From positions 1,550,001 to 1,614,000 of the forward strand of contig PS015009.1 of the NCBI GenBank assembly GCA_048213135.1: a stretch of DNA of 64,000 bases, read 5' to 3'. Shown one piece after another: positions 54,090 through 61,221 of this stretch. This DNA comes from Reclinomonas americana ATCC 50394. Its lineage: Eukaryota; Jakobida; Jakobea; Jakobida. The notes beneath the pieces were generated by a model. The model worked only from the letters and a program-made list of their open reading frames with translations, made no database searches and was not told the DNA's origin. How positions within the stretch are numbered: the first letter of the stretch is position 1; the number at the start of each line of letters is the position of its first letter. A program made the position numbers and the translations under genes.

Positions 54090-54515
54090 ACGATTGTAGT
54101 TTTAATGGTGTACGAAAATGATTAACAGGTCGAAGATAATATTGTGGTACAGTGCAAAGCTTTAATTGTGAAAGAGAGTTGTTCATTTAAAATTTTTACG
54201 GACAAGTTTAACTTTTGATTTGCAGGTATGCGTAGTGGTTAGTTTTGTTCAATACTGTACACAGAAGATAAAATAATGAAAGAAAACCTACGGTTTTTAG
54301 TTTTTACCGCAGAGGAACGAAAGACAAGGAGGCTGCACGAAGAATATTTCACGGAGAGCGCAGAGGGTTTTCACAGAGAAGCACAGAGAGATTTTCACGG
54401 AGAGACATAGCGAGGGCCTACGGCCTGTTTTTTGGGGGAGAGGGTGAGGGTAATAAAATACATGGCTGCCAGGGCGATGGGAGGTGGCGGCCGATGTATT
54501 GACGCTACGCGTGGG
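54090..54515. other. Intergenic region with dispersed-repeat segment
   Basis: 54300-54412 is a tandem of the (C)ACAGAG / CACGGAGAG / ACCGCAGAGG type also found at 46500 and 63870. 54090-54299 is AT-rich and holds nothing I can name beyond the likely promoter of the gene at 53337. Confidence 0.5.
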
Positions 54516-54809
54516 CTACGGATTTGCGGACTGCTGCTGCCTGTGACTGGCCAGCACGATGACGGCCTTTACAAACAACTCAGTATACTCGCAAAAAAAG
54601 AACATGTTGAGCCGGTTAACCGCTTTGCGCATGTGGAACAGGTTACTGTTGGTAAGGCTACCCATAGCCATTTGCCGCAGATCTCTGTTAACGCCCTGCT
54701 GGCCGAAGAACTTTAAATACTCCTCGATAACCTGCCAGGCTGCCTGCGGGGAATCCTGCGTGCTTAAATTCTGCTCCAGCTCGTGAATGTGTTCGGATAG
54801 GATGCTCAT
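54516..54809 (-). CDS. Small helical protein of unknown function divergent from the XRE gene
   Basis: The ATG at 54809 gives 97 residues; the frame extends a further twelve codons into the palindromic AT-rich region and is unlikely to be translated there. The protein is helical (SILSEHIHELEQNLST, AWQVIEEYLKFFGQQG, MRKAVNRLNMFFFCEYTELF) with no known motif. It is transcribed away from the XRE regulator, with the operator-like palindromes between, so it is probably regulated with it. It could be a partner protein of the restriction island, but nothing in sequence proves this. Confidence 0.6.
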   Translation of the reverse strand: MSILSEHIHELEQNLSTQDSPQAAWQVIEEYLKFFGQQGVNRDLRQMAMGSLTNSNLFHMRKAVNRLNMFFFCEYTELFVKAVIVLASHRQQQSANP

Positions 54810-54834
54810 GAGGCGAATATAAGTATAAATGGTA

Positions 54835-54866
54835 TATAAATACACTTTATGTATTTATAAATACAT
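54835..54866. promoter_or_regulatory. Overlapping palindromes, candidate operator of the XRE regulator
   Basis: 54849-54866 is a perfect 18-bp palindrome (ATGTATTTATAAATACAT). Its left half also pairs with TATAAATACA at 54835-54844 across five bases. Three half-sites of the type TGTATTTATA thus lie in 32 bases between two divergent genes, the usual arrangement of an XRE or controller-protein operator. Confidence 0.6.
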
Positions 54867-54950
54867 TTTAGTTGTATATAAAAAACCAATGCATTTGATT
54901 GTCAATGAGTTGTGAACTTATTTGCTCACTGAAGTAATAGATTAATATTA

Positions 54951-54958
54951 TAGTTTTG
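54951..54958 (+). promoter_or_regulatory. -7 box of the XRE gene
   Basis: TAGTTTTG matches TAnnTTTG and ends 16 bases before ATG 54975. The nearest TTG is 26 bases upstream, longer than the ideal spacing. Confidence 0.4.
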
Positions 54959-54974
54959 AAGCAAAGTGATATTA

Positions 54975-55184
54975 ATGGCTGAAAAGCTAAAGCTAAATAG
55001 AATTAAAGCTGTTCTTGCTGAGCAGGATGTTAAACAAAAAGAACTGGCTGAACGTGTTGGTTTAAGTACCAATTCAATTGCCAGGATTTGTAATAATGAG
55101 AGCCAGCCGACGCTGAAGCATTTGTATGATATAGCAAAGGCGTTGGATGTGGATATAAGGGAGTTGTTGGTGAAGACGAAGTGA
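54975..55184 (+). CDS. Small XRE-family regulator, possible controller protein
   Basis: From ATG 54975 (a GTG at 54966 is also in frame) the 69 residues are one helix-turn-helix domain: LNRIKAVLAEQDVKQKELAE, RVGLSTNSIARICNNES, LKHLYDIAKALDVDIRELL. The size is right for a restriction-modification controller (C protein). Its stop is three bases from the convergent Vsr stop. Position at the edge of the restriction island and the adjoining palindromes support control of that island; this is inference. Confidence 0.85.
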   Translation: MAEKLKLNRIKAVLAEQDVKQKELAERVGLSTNSIARICNNESQPTLKHLYDIAKALDVDIRELLVKTK

Positions 55185-55187
55185 GGT

Positions 55188-55646
55188 TTACTTAATAGAT
55201 TCAAATGAATTGGCTACTTCTAGGATTTTATTGACACAACGTTCTACTTCTTTTTTAATCTCATGTTCCCAAAACCTAATAACAGTGAATCCCATAGAAG
55301 TTAAGAGAAGGTTATTTTCCTTATCCCTCTGCATATTTCTCTCAATCTTCGGTATCCAAAAATCTCTATTAGCTTTAATTTTAGTTTTTTTAATTTCCCA
55401 ATTATAGCCATGCCAGAACTCTCCATCTATAAAAACTACAAGTTTATATTTCTTGAAGAAAATATCTGGAACTCCTGGCATTTTTGCATAGTTCAATCTA
55501 TATCTTAAACCTTTGTGCCACAATTCTTTACTTAAAATTCTCTCTGGCTTTGTTTTTACGCTACGAATTTTGCCCATAAGAATTGACCTCTCTTTCGAGG
55601 TAGTAAAACCAGAGCTAGAGTTAAATCGGGGTACATTAATTTTCAT
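55188..55646 (-). CDS. vsr: Very short patch repair endonuclease (Vsr)
   Basis: The 152 residues match Vsr: RSILMGKIRSVKTKPERILS, LWHKGLRYRLNY, GVPDIFFKKYKLVVFIDGEFWHG (the catalytic Asp in PDI/FIDG and the His-Gly), and FWIPKIERNMQRDKENN, LTSMGFTVIRFWEHEI. It nicks 5' of T in T:G mismatches created when 5-methylcytosine deaminates, so it protects the sites made by the cytosine-5 methylase next door. Its start lies 58 bases from the divergent endonuclease gene and the pair may share a regulatory region. Confidence 0.93.
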   Translation of the reverse strand: MKINVPRFNSSSGFTTSKERSILMGKIRSVKTKPERILSKELWHKGLRYRLNYAKMPGVPDIFFKKYKLVVFIDGEFWHGYNWEIKKTKIKANRDFWIPKIERNMQRDKENNLLLTSMGFTVIRFWEHEIKKEVERCVNKILEVANSFESIK

Positions 55647-55669
55647 CTACCATAATTTATAATATATTG

Positions 55670-55677
55670 CAAAATTA
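55670..55677 (-). promoter_or_regulatory. -7 box of vsr
   Basis: TAATTTTG on the minus strand matches TAnnTTTG and lies 23 bases before the vsr ATG (55646). No TTG at ideal spacing. Confidence 0.4.
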
Positions 55678-55704
55678 ATAACCTAACCCACAACCTTAAC
55701 TAAA

Positions 55705-56406
55705 ATGGAGTTATCAAATGTAGAAATACTAAACCGTGCAAAGGAGTTTTTCAGGAAATATATTGTACAAGGCCATGTTGAAAAAGCATTAGATCGAGCC
55801 TCAAAACTTGAGAGTTACAATATTCATCCTTTCTTGTATAAGTACCTTGCAAACTTTTTGGAAGGAAACGACTCCCCCGTGAGTATCGCAAAAGCTTTAT
55901 TATACCCAAGAATTCTTGGAACCTCAATTACTACCATTTTTGGAATGAGGACACAACAAATGATTTCGGAAATATTTAAAGGGATGGGATCTACGACAGC
56001 GGGAATAGACATTGAGTTTATTGATAAGGTGGATGGACGGAAGAAGTATGCTCAATTAAAAGCAGGGCCGAATACGATCAATAAAGATGATATTAAAACA
56101 GTGTTGGGCCACTTCTCTGCTGTAAGGAACTTAGCCCGTGTAAATAAATTAGATGTAAGAATTGATGACCTTCTTGTGTGTATAATATATGGAACACAAG
56201 AAAGTATTAGTAACCATTATTTAGAAATACAAAAACAATATCCCCTGCTTATAGGAGCTGATTTTTGGTACCATTTAACTGGTCAGAAAGATTTTTTCGA
56301 TGAATTGCTTCAAGCAATTGGGGAAGTTATATTAGAAGTTGATGGCAAAAGCCGTGTTGAAGAAGCTATAGCAGTTTTAGCCAAGGAAATAGAGGATACC
56401 TTATGA
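55705..56406 (+). CDS. Type II restriction endonuclease, PmeII/EcoO109I-like
   Basis: 233 residues, AT-rich codons. The core GSTTAGIDIEFIDKVDGRKK then YAQLKAGPNTINKDDI is a PD-(D/E)xK-type nuclease site: Asp in GIDIEF and the QLK(A/S)GPN motif as in EcoO109I-like enzymes (Q in place of E). The rest is helical with LLVCIIYGTQESISNHY and LIGADFWYHLTGQKDFF. Family assignment is from memory of this motif and moderately sure. Its last 97 bases overlap, convergently, the end of the methylase gene. EcoO109I cuts RGGNCCY; specificity here is unproven. Confidence 0.75.
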   Translation: MELSNVEILNRAKEFFRKYIVQGHVEKALDRASKLESYNIHPFLYKYLANFLEGNDSPVSIAKALLYPRILGTSITTIFGMRTQQMISEIFKGMGSTTAGIDIEFIDKVDGRKKYAQLKAGPNTINKDDIKTVLGHFSAVRNLARVNKLDVRIDDLLVCIIYGTQESISNHYLEIQKQYPLLIGADFWYHLTGQKDFFDELLQAIGEVILEVDGKSRVEEAIAVLAKEIEDTL

Positions 56407-57452
56407 GTTTTTTTATCCTCATAATAACGGTTTAAGAAGTCTACTATTGAGCCACCAATTGCTTTGCCTAAATTTACAGGAACTGCATTGCCTATCTGTT
56501 TATATTGTTCTGTTAAGGATCCTGCAAACTGCCAGTCATCTGGGAAAGTTTGAATCCTTGCATACTCTCTTACTGTAAAAGGCCTAGTTTCGTCGGGATG
56601 GCACCTTTCGGTCTGTTTTTGAGCAGGACTACATGTTAATGTAAGGCTTGGTTCATCCCAAGAGATCCTTCTGGCGATACCCGTTTTCCCTCCTCCTAAA
56701 TAAAAGCTTTTAAGCATATACTCTTTTTGAATTTTAAGGGGCAAATCCCTCCAATAACCACCAGGGGGAACCATTTCTAAAATTTCTTTTTTTCTTTTAG
56801 GATAGCTGACCCCTTTGGATTTAGGAACATCTTTTGAGTATAATTTTCCTTTCTTTAAGGCATCTTTCAAAGTAGGAATTTTGTCTTTATTTGGAGAAGG
56901 GTAAATAAAGCTAGTTGAAATATCTTTTCTTATACCAATAATTACCAGCCGTTCTCTTTTTTGAGGTACATTATAATAAATGGCCTTAAGAATTTGGGGA
57001 GGAGCAATGACATCATATCCAATCTCATCTAATACAGAAATCATTCCTTGTAAAGTTCTTCCTTTGTCGTGATTTAATAGCCCCCTTACATTTTCGCCAA
57101 TACAAATTGGGGGCATAACTTCTCTGACTATTCTCGCAAATTCATAGAACAATGTCCCCCTTGCATCTTGAAATCCAAGTTTTTTCCCTGCATAACTAAA
57201 AGCTTGGCAAGGAAACCCTCCAGTAACGACATCTACTTTATCTTTAAACTCAGAAAATGAAACATTTTTAATATCGCTTTCAATTACATTCCAGTTAGGC
57301 CTATTTATCCTAAGCGTTTCTGCTGCCCAATGATTTATTTCATTTAATGCAGCACATTTTAAACCAGCGGCTTCTAATCCTAAAGCTAGCCCGCCAGCAC
57401 CAGCAAATAATTCAATGACATTATAGCTTGGAATGTTTTTCTGAGATGCCAT
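56310..57452 (-). CDS. DNA (cytosine-5) methyltransferase
   Basis: The ordered m5C motifs are all present: I (ELFAGAGGLALGLEAAG), IV (GGFPCQAFS, catalytic Cys82), VI (ENVRG), VIII (QKRERLVIIGIR), IX (RPFTVREYARIQTFP) and X (QIGNAVPVNLGKAI). The target-recognition part lies around 200-290 (YPKRKKEILEMVPPGGYW). About 32 C-terminal residues are antisense to the neighbouring endonuclease and probably dispensable. It should protect the island's recognition site. It is flanked by two restriction endonucleases and vsr. AT-rich like its neighbours. Confidence 0.94.
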   Translation of the reverse strand: MASQKNIPSYNVIELFAGAGGLALGLEAAGLKCAALNEINHWAAETLRINRPNWNVIESDIKNVSFSEFKDKVDVVTGGFPCQAFSYAGKKLGFQDARGTLFYEFARIVREVMPPICIGENVRGLLNHDKGRTLQGMISVLDEIGYDVIAPPQILKAIYYNVPQKRERLVIIGIRKDISTSFIYPSPNKDKIPTLKDALKKGKLYSKDVPKSKGVSYPKRKKEILEMVPPGGYWRDLPLKIQKEYMLKSFYLGGGKTGIARRISWDEPSLTLTCSPAQKQTERCHPDETRPFTVREYARIQTFPDDWQFAGSLTEQYKQIGNAVPVNLGKAIGGSIVDFLNRYYEDKKTHKVSSISLAKTAIASSTRLLPSTSNITSPIA

Positions 57453-57610
57453 ACAGTAATGATAAATTATTTAGCAATAATAAGTATATTTCTTCTATTT
57501 TTCCAAGTTTGTTTTAGGTAAAAGCCTCATTAAAAATGGGGAAAAAAACGTATTTTTCTCTAACTTATTCTATTCTAGTTGTTGATTTTAAATTTTAAAC
57601 GGATACCTAA

Positions 57611-58375
57611 ATGAAAAAAAAGTATGTAAGTTATATATCTAATAAACACTTGCTTGATTGTATAGACAACCTTTACACTTCCTATTTAAAAGCAAAGAGT
57701 GGGATTACAAAGAAGAAATTTTATTACAATAAAATAGACACAATTAAACTAGTTTTTGATTCGAAATTTAATAGAATAAAGGAAGAAGATTTAATAGAAG
57801 TAGAAATTATACGGCAAATTGATAAATCTATCAATAATTTTATTGGGGTCTTTCATGAACAAATACTCGGTGGCATTAAAGGGTACGAAATTGGAACTAA
57901 AGAAGGATATGATATTAAAGCAACAGACAATTCATTATTTGCAGATATAAAAAATAAGCACAATACGATGAATAGTGGAGCAACTGAGAGTTTATTTCAG
58001 CGGCTAGCAAGGTTTGCAGATAGCAACAAGAAAGCAACTTGTTATTGGGTTCAAATTTTGGCGAAGGGGAGTTTCAACAAAAAATGGACTAGTATAATAA
58101 ATGGTAAAGAATATAGCCATAGCCGCGTATATAAAATATCGGGAGATCAATTTTATTATTTGCTCACAAATAAACAAAATGCTTTATCTGAACTTTATCA
58201 AGCATTGCCAATTGCAATAAGGGATTATCTAAAATCTAGTGCGTATAAAAAAACTGCCCCAAAGCATTCAGTTTTAGATGAAATCAAATCTGAAGTAAAA
58301 AAATCAAAACGCAGTATCCTGGATCAAGTTACATTTGAAAATTACTCCTATTATTTGGGATTTAACCAGTTGTAG
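57611..58375 (+). CDS. Type II restriction endonuclease, Eco47II-like
   Basis: 254 residues, very AT-rich. The segment KEGYDIKATDNSLFADIKNK followed by HNTMNSGATES is characteristic of the Eco47II family: Asp in GYDIK and the ADIKNK acidic-Lys pair form the PD-(D/E)xK site. The C-terminus is FENYSYYLGFNQL. Eco47II and its isoschizomer Sau96I cut GGNCC. It is divergent from the methylase, with 158 bases between, so the two can be separately regulated. A second, probably overlapping, endonuclease lies on the other side of the methylase. Confidence 0.85.
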   Translation: MKKKYVSYISNKHLLDCIDNLYTSYLKAKSGITKKKFYYNKIDTIKLVFDSKFNRIKEEDLIEVEIIRQIDKSINNFIGVFHEQILGGIKGYEIGTKEGYDIKATDNSLFADIKNKHNTMNSGATESLFQRLARFADSNKKATCYWVQILAKGSFNKKWTSIINGKEYSHSRVYKISGDQFYYLLTNKQNALSELYQALPIAIRDYLKSSAYKKTAPKHSVLDEIKSEVKKSKRSILDQVTFENYSYYLGFNQL

Positions 58376-58538
58376 AGCCGTAGGGATGCAAAGCAATTTA
58401 TATTAAAACACTTAATTGTGAATAGGAGCAAAATTGTTAATTGGACTAAATGTAGCGCTCTGTGTTTTCGTGAGACATAAACCAGAGCGTGAAATAGACG
58501 TATAAATATTTCTTATATTGAATCACAGTTAACTCATT

Positions 58539-59417
58539 ATGCATGGCTGGCGGTATGACTTTTTAAAGGACTTTATCTTTCCAACTTTATTTGCGAGTTC
58601 CGCAGTTGGCATTGCCTATTTTACATTTTATAAAGGGCTCAAAAATGAACGTGGTAAAGAAAAGAAAGTTAAAAATGAAGAAAACCAAGACAGGCTTTTT
58701 TTACCTTGCTGCTGTAATTGCAAAATGTTTACACACGGCTTCGTTGCAAATTACTTTTTTTGAAGAGGTCATAAAAAGTATCACAATTAACCCTATAAAA
58801 TTCGTTCAGCAACCTTTTGCAATAGGAAACGACCTTAAAAGATTATCGAATACCAATCTGGAAAATTTTTTGCTTTCTTATATTAAGGCTAGTGCCGGGA
58901 AGCGAAGGGAAGTTGTGTTCAATGTGCAGCAAATAATGTCATCAGCAGATTATCTTTACTCTACTGTAGAATTTACAAGGGATCGTAGTCAACATTTTGC
59001 CCAATTTTTTTCGAGGCGAATGAAGTTTACTTCAAAAATTATGAAGAGACAAAAGATTTAATCGATATTACTTGTAACTATTATCGTAACAATGAACCAA
59101 TTTATACCCTGCTCCTTAATTTTTCTTTATATAAAGATGACACAGTCGAAAGTAAAAAGGATGATGTTTATATTTTGCAAAATGAGTACTTTGAACCGCT
59201 CGGAAAGTTAGTTGATGATCTTATTAAAACTAATGGTCAAGAAAGTTACTTGTTGCAAATCCGAAGAAAGGAGTCTAATTCTCGCAGTTTTTATAAAAAT
59301 ATCATTGTGTTGAACCGCGGTTATGCAAAAGTATTGTCGGAGATTGTTAGTGACATGAAGAAAGCAATCCAATCACTTGAAGAGTATTCTACGGACATCC
59401 GTAAAGCTCACTCTTAA
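58539..59417 (+). pseudogene. Doubly frameshifted gene for a membrane-anchored protein of unknown function
   Basis: Three overlapping open stretches in two frames make one protein: 58539-58695 (LKDFIFPTLFASSAVGIAYF, a membrane helix, then a charged linker), ~58703-59005 in the next frame (LAAVIAKCLHTASLQITFFE ... SADYLYSTVEFTRDRSQHFA), and 59012-59417 back in the first frame (NEVYFKNYEETKDLIDIT ... VLNRGYAKVLSEIVSDMKKA). Both switches fall at runs of seven T (58696-58702 and 59005-59011), one needing a base fewer and one a base more. Decay or homopolymer sequencing errors are both possible. It is as AT-rich as the restriction genes. Function unknown. Confidence 0.65.
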
Positions 59418-59449
59418 ACAGTATCATTAATTCATTCCATGTGAACCCC

Positions 59450-59730
59450 TCAATGGACGCTGCGTGAGGGATAGTAGCGGAAAGCCCTGCGTAGCAGGCT
59501 TGGGAGCGGATAGCCCGACCCGCAACCGGCGGGGCATGCTATAAATAAATTAAGGAATGAAGGAAGGAAAGAATGAGGGAATGGGTTCTTTGGGGATGTT
59601 ATGGGCAGGGGAAAAGATTCTTTCCCGCTATCGTTCCTCATTGGGACGGGCTCTACGTTGAGAAAGAGATCCCTCGTGCCTCGGGATGACAATTCTTGGT
59701 GATGGATGACAACTCTATTGGGTTCCCTCG
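59450..59730. repeat. Dispersed repeats, including an inverted copy of the 52.75-kb unit
   Basis: 59450-59543 is the inverse of 52753-52857 (shared core GGATAGCCCGACCCGCAACC). It is followed by a GGAATGAAGGAAGG-type segment (59550-59585) and a partial GTCATCCCGAG palindrome (59620-59692). The end (59693-59730) has no clear feature. Confidence 0.7.
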
Positions 59731-60855
59731 CTAGGCTTGGGATGCCCTCTTTTTCTTCCGCCTCCCCCACCAAATCATAAACCCAGTTACCGGCAGGCTC
59801 GCCGCAATCAAACTCGCAAAAAAAGCCAATAGTTTTCCGGGCAGACCGAGCACGGCGCCCACATGTATATCGTAGTTCATACGGGCAATTTTGTCTGCCA
59901 GGCGGGCGTCTTTAAATGCACCCGCATAGGTACCTGTGGCGGGGAGTTCTTTACCGGTGTATTGATCGTAATGATAAAAATCGCTGTTGTAATAGGTGCC
60001 GGGGCGGTGGTTTACGCTTACTTCCACGGGTGAGGCTTTGTCGTAAGGGAAATATACACCCACGCTTTCGTTGGGTGCGGCGGTTTGCCGGTGGTGCTGC
60101 CACACCAGGTCGGTAATGTTTACGGTGGCGGTTTTGGTAGTGTCTGACACGGGGTGTACATGCGCCGGCATGGCACTGCCACCACTGCTTACCCAGTACA
60201 CCGTTTTGGCAAACCACTGAAACCCGAACACGAGGCCGGTAATGGCGATGAATATAGCCACCCACGTCATGTAAAAGCCCAGCACATTGTGCAGGTCGTA
60301 ATTCTTCCTCCGCCATTTGGCGCTCCACTTTACGGTGAACCGCTGCTTGCGGGCACTCTTATTCCTGGGCCACCATAGGATGAGCCCGGTTATGAGCATC
60401 ACTAAAAAAACAAGGGTAGCGCTGGCCACTATGGGCTGACCAATATGATGGGGCAGCCAGAGATAAAAATGTCCGTCGATGACGATGCGGAAGAAGTCCT
60501 TCGTCATATTCTTATGCTTCAGCACCTGGCCGGTATAGGGGTTAAGGAACACAATCTCGTAATGCGTTTCGTCGTAGTACGATACCTGGGCGGCTTTTTC
60601 CTGCCCGGGGTACTCTATGCCCAGGCCTTTATGCGATGTAAGTTCCTTTTCGGCAAGGGGCGTAAGTACGGAGGGTGGCAGGTAAGGCTTATCCTGAACG
60701 GGAACAAACCTGAACTTTTCGGTGGCATTGCGGATCTCTACTTCAAAGGCGAGGATACAGCCGGTGAGGCCGAGGAACAAAACGATTAGCCCCGACGACA
60801 GGCCGAGGATTAAGTGAATTTTGCGAATAATCTTTTTGAATGATATGCTTTTCAT
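59731..60855 (-). CDS. PepSY-associated membrane protein (iron-uptake type)
   Basis: I use ATG 60855 (MKSISFKKIIRKIHLILGLS); an upstream ATG (60900) lies in repeat-derived sequence. The protein has four membrane helices: SSGLIVLFLGLTGCILAFEVE, PIVASATLVFLVMLITGLILWW, WVAIFIAITGLVFGFQWF and LLAFFASLIAASLPVTGFMIWW, with PepSY-like periplasmic segments between. This family often accompanies TonB-dependent siderophore receptors and may reduce or release iron. The receptor gene lies upstream, in the same direction, with a 366-base repeat-filled gap. Confidence 0.9.
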   Translation of the reverse strand: MKSISFKKIIRKIHLILGLSSGLIVLFLGLTGCILAFEVEIRNATEKFRFVPVQDKPYLPPSVLTPLAEKELTSHKGLGIEYPGQEKAAQVSYYDETHYEIVFLNPYTGQVLKHKNMTKDFFRIVIDGHFYLWLPHHIGQPIVASATLVFLVMLITGLILWWPRNKSARKQRFTVKWSAKWRRKNYDLHNVLGFYMTWVAIFIAITGLVFGFQWFAKTVYWVSSGGSAMPAHVHPVSDTTKTATVNITDLVWQHHRQTAAPNESVGVYFPYDKASPVEVSVNHRPGTYYNSDFYHYDQYTGKELPATGTYAGAFKDARLADKIARMNYDIHVGAVLGLPGKLLAFFASLIAASLPVTGFMIWWGRRKKKRASQA

Positions 60856-61076
60856 TCTGTTGTGGTCGATTAACGATTTACTGTTTATTGTTGTTGTCAT
60901 CCCGGAGTGCTGTGCTCAAGGGTGACTGTCATCCCGAGGTACGAGGGATCTCTTTTCAATTGAATGAGATGCTTCGTTCCTCAGCATGACATCCTCAGTG
61001 TTACTCTGTGAAAACCCTCTGAGTCCTCTGTGAAAAGAACTCACCGGGGTCTCGTTCCGAAGACCCCGTCGGAACG
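60830..61076. repeat. Right arm of a long inverted repeat (left arm 51407-51676)
   Basis: The minus-strand sequence from 61076 to 60830 matches the plus strand of 51407-51676, with a ~30-base difference inside one palindromic unit. It covers a CCGGGGTC hairpin, a 63-bp palindrome, the GAGCACARCACTCCGGGATGAC piece, the gene leader and nine codons of the PepSY gene. Confidence 0.75.
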
Positions 61077-61221
61077 GCAACTTTGTGAAAACAGCTACCG
61101 GGGCCTTCTTGTGGAAGATCCCGGTAGCTGTCATCCCGAGTGCAGCGAGGGATCTCTTTCGCTATGATTGGTAGAGATCCCTCGTACCTCGGGATGACAC
61201 AACAAAGAAGTGTGCGCCCTT
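61077..61221. repeat. Further dispersed palindromic repeat
   Basis: 61130-61198 is a 69-base near-perfect palindrome with arms GTCATCCCGAG...GAGGGATCTCT and its complement. Preceded by a CCGGGGCC hairpin at 61098-61126. No gene in the gap; the units may act as a processing or partial termination signal between the receptor and PepSY genes. Confidence 0.65.
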
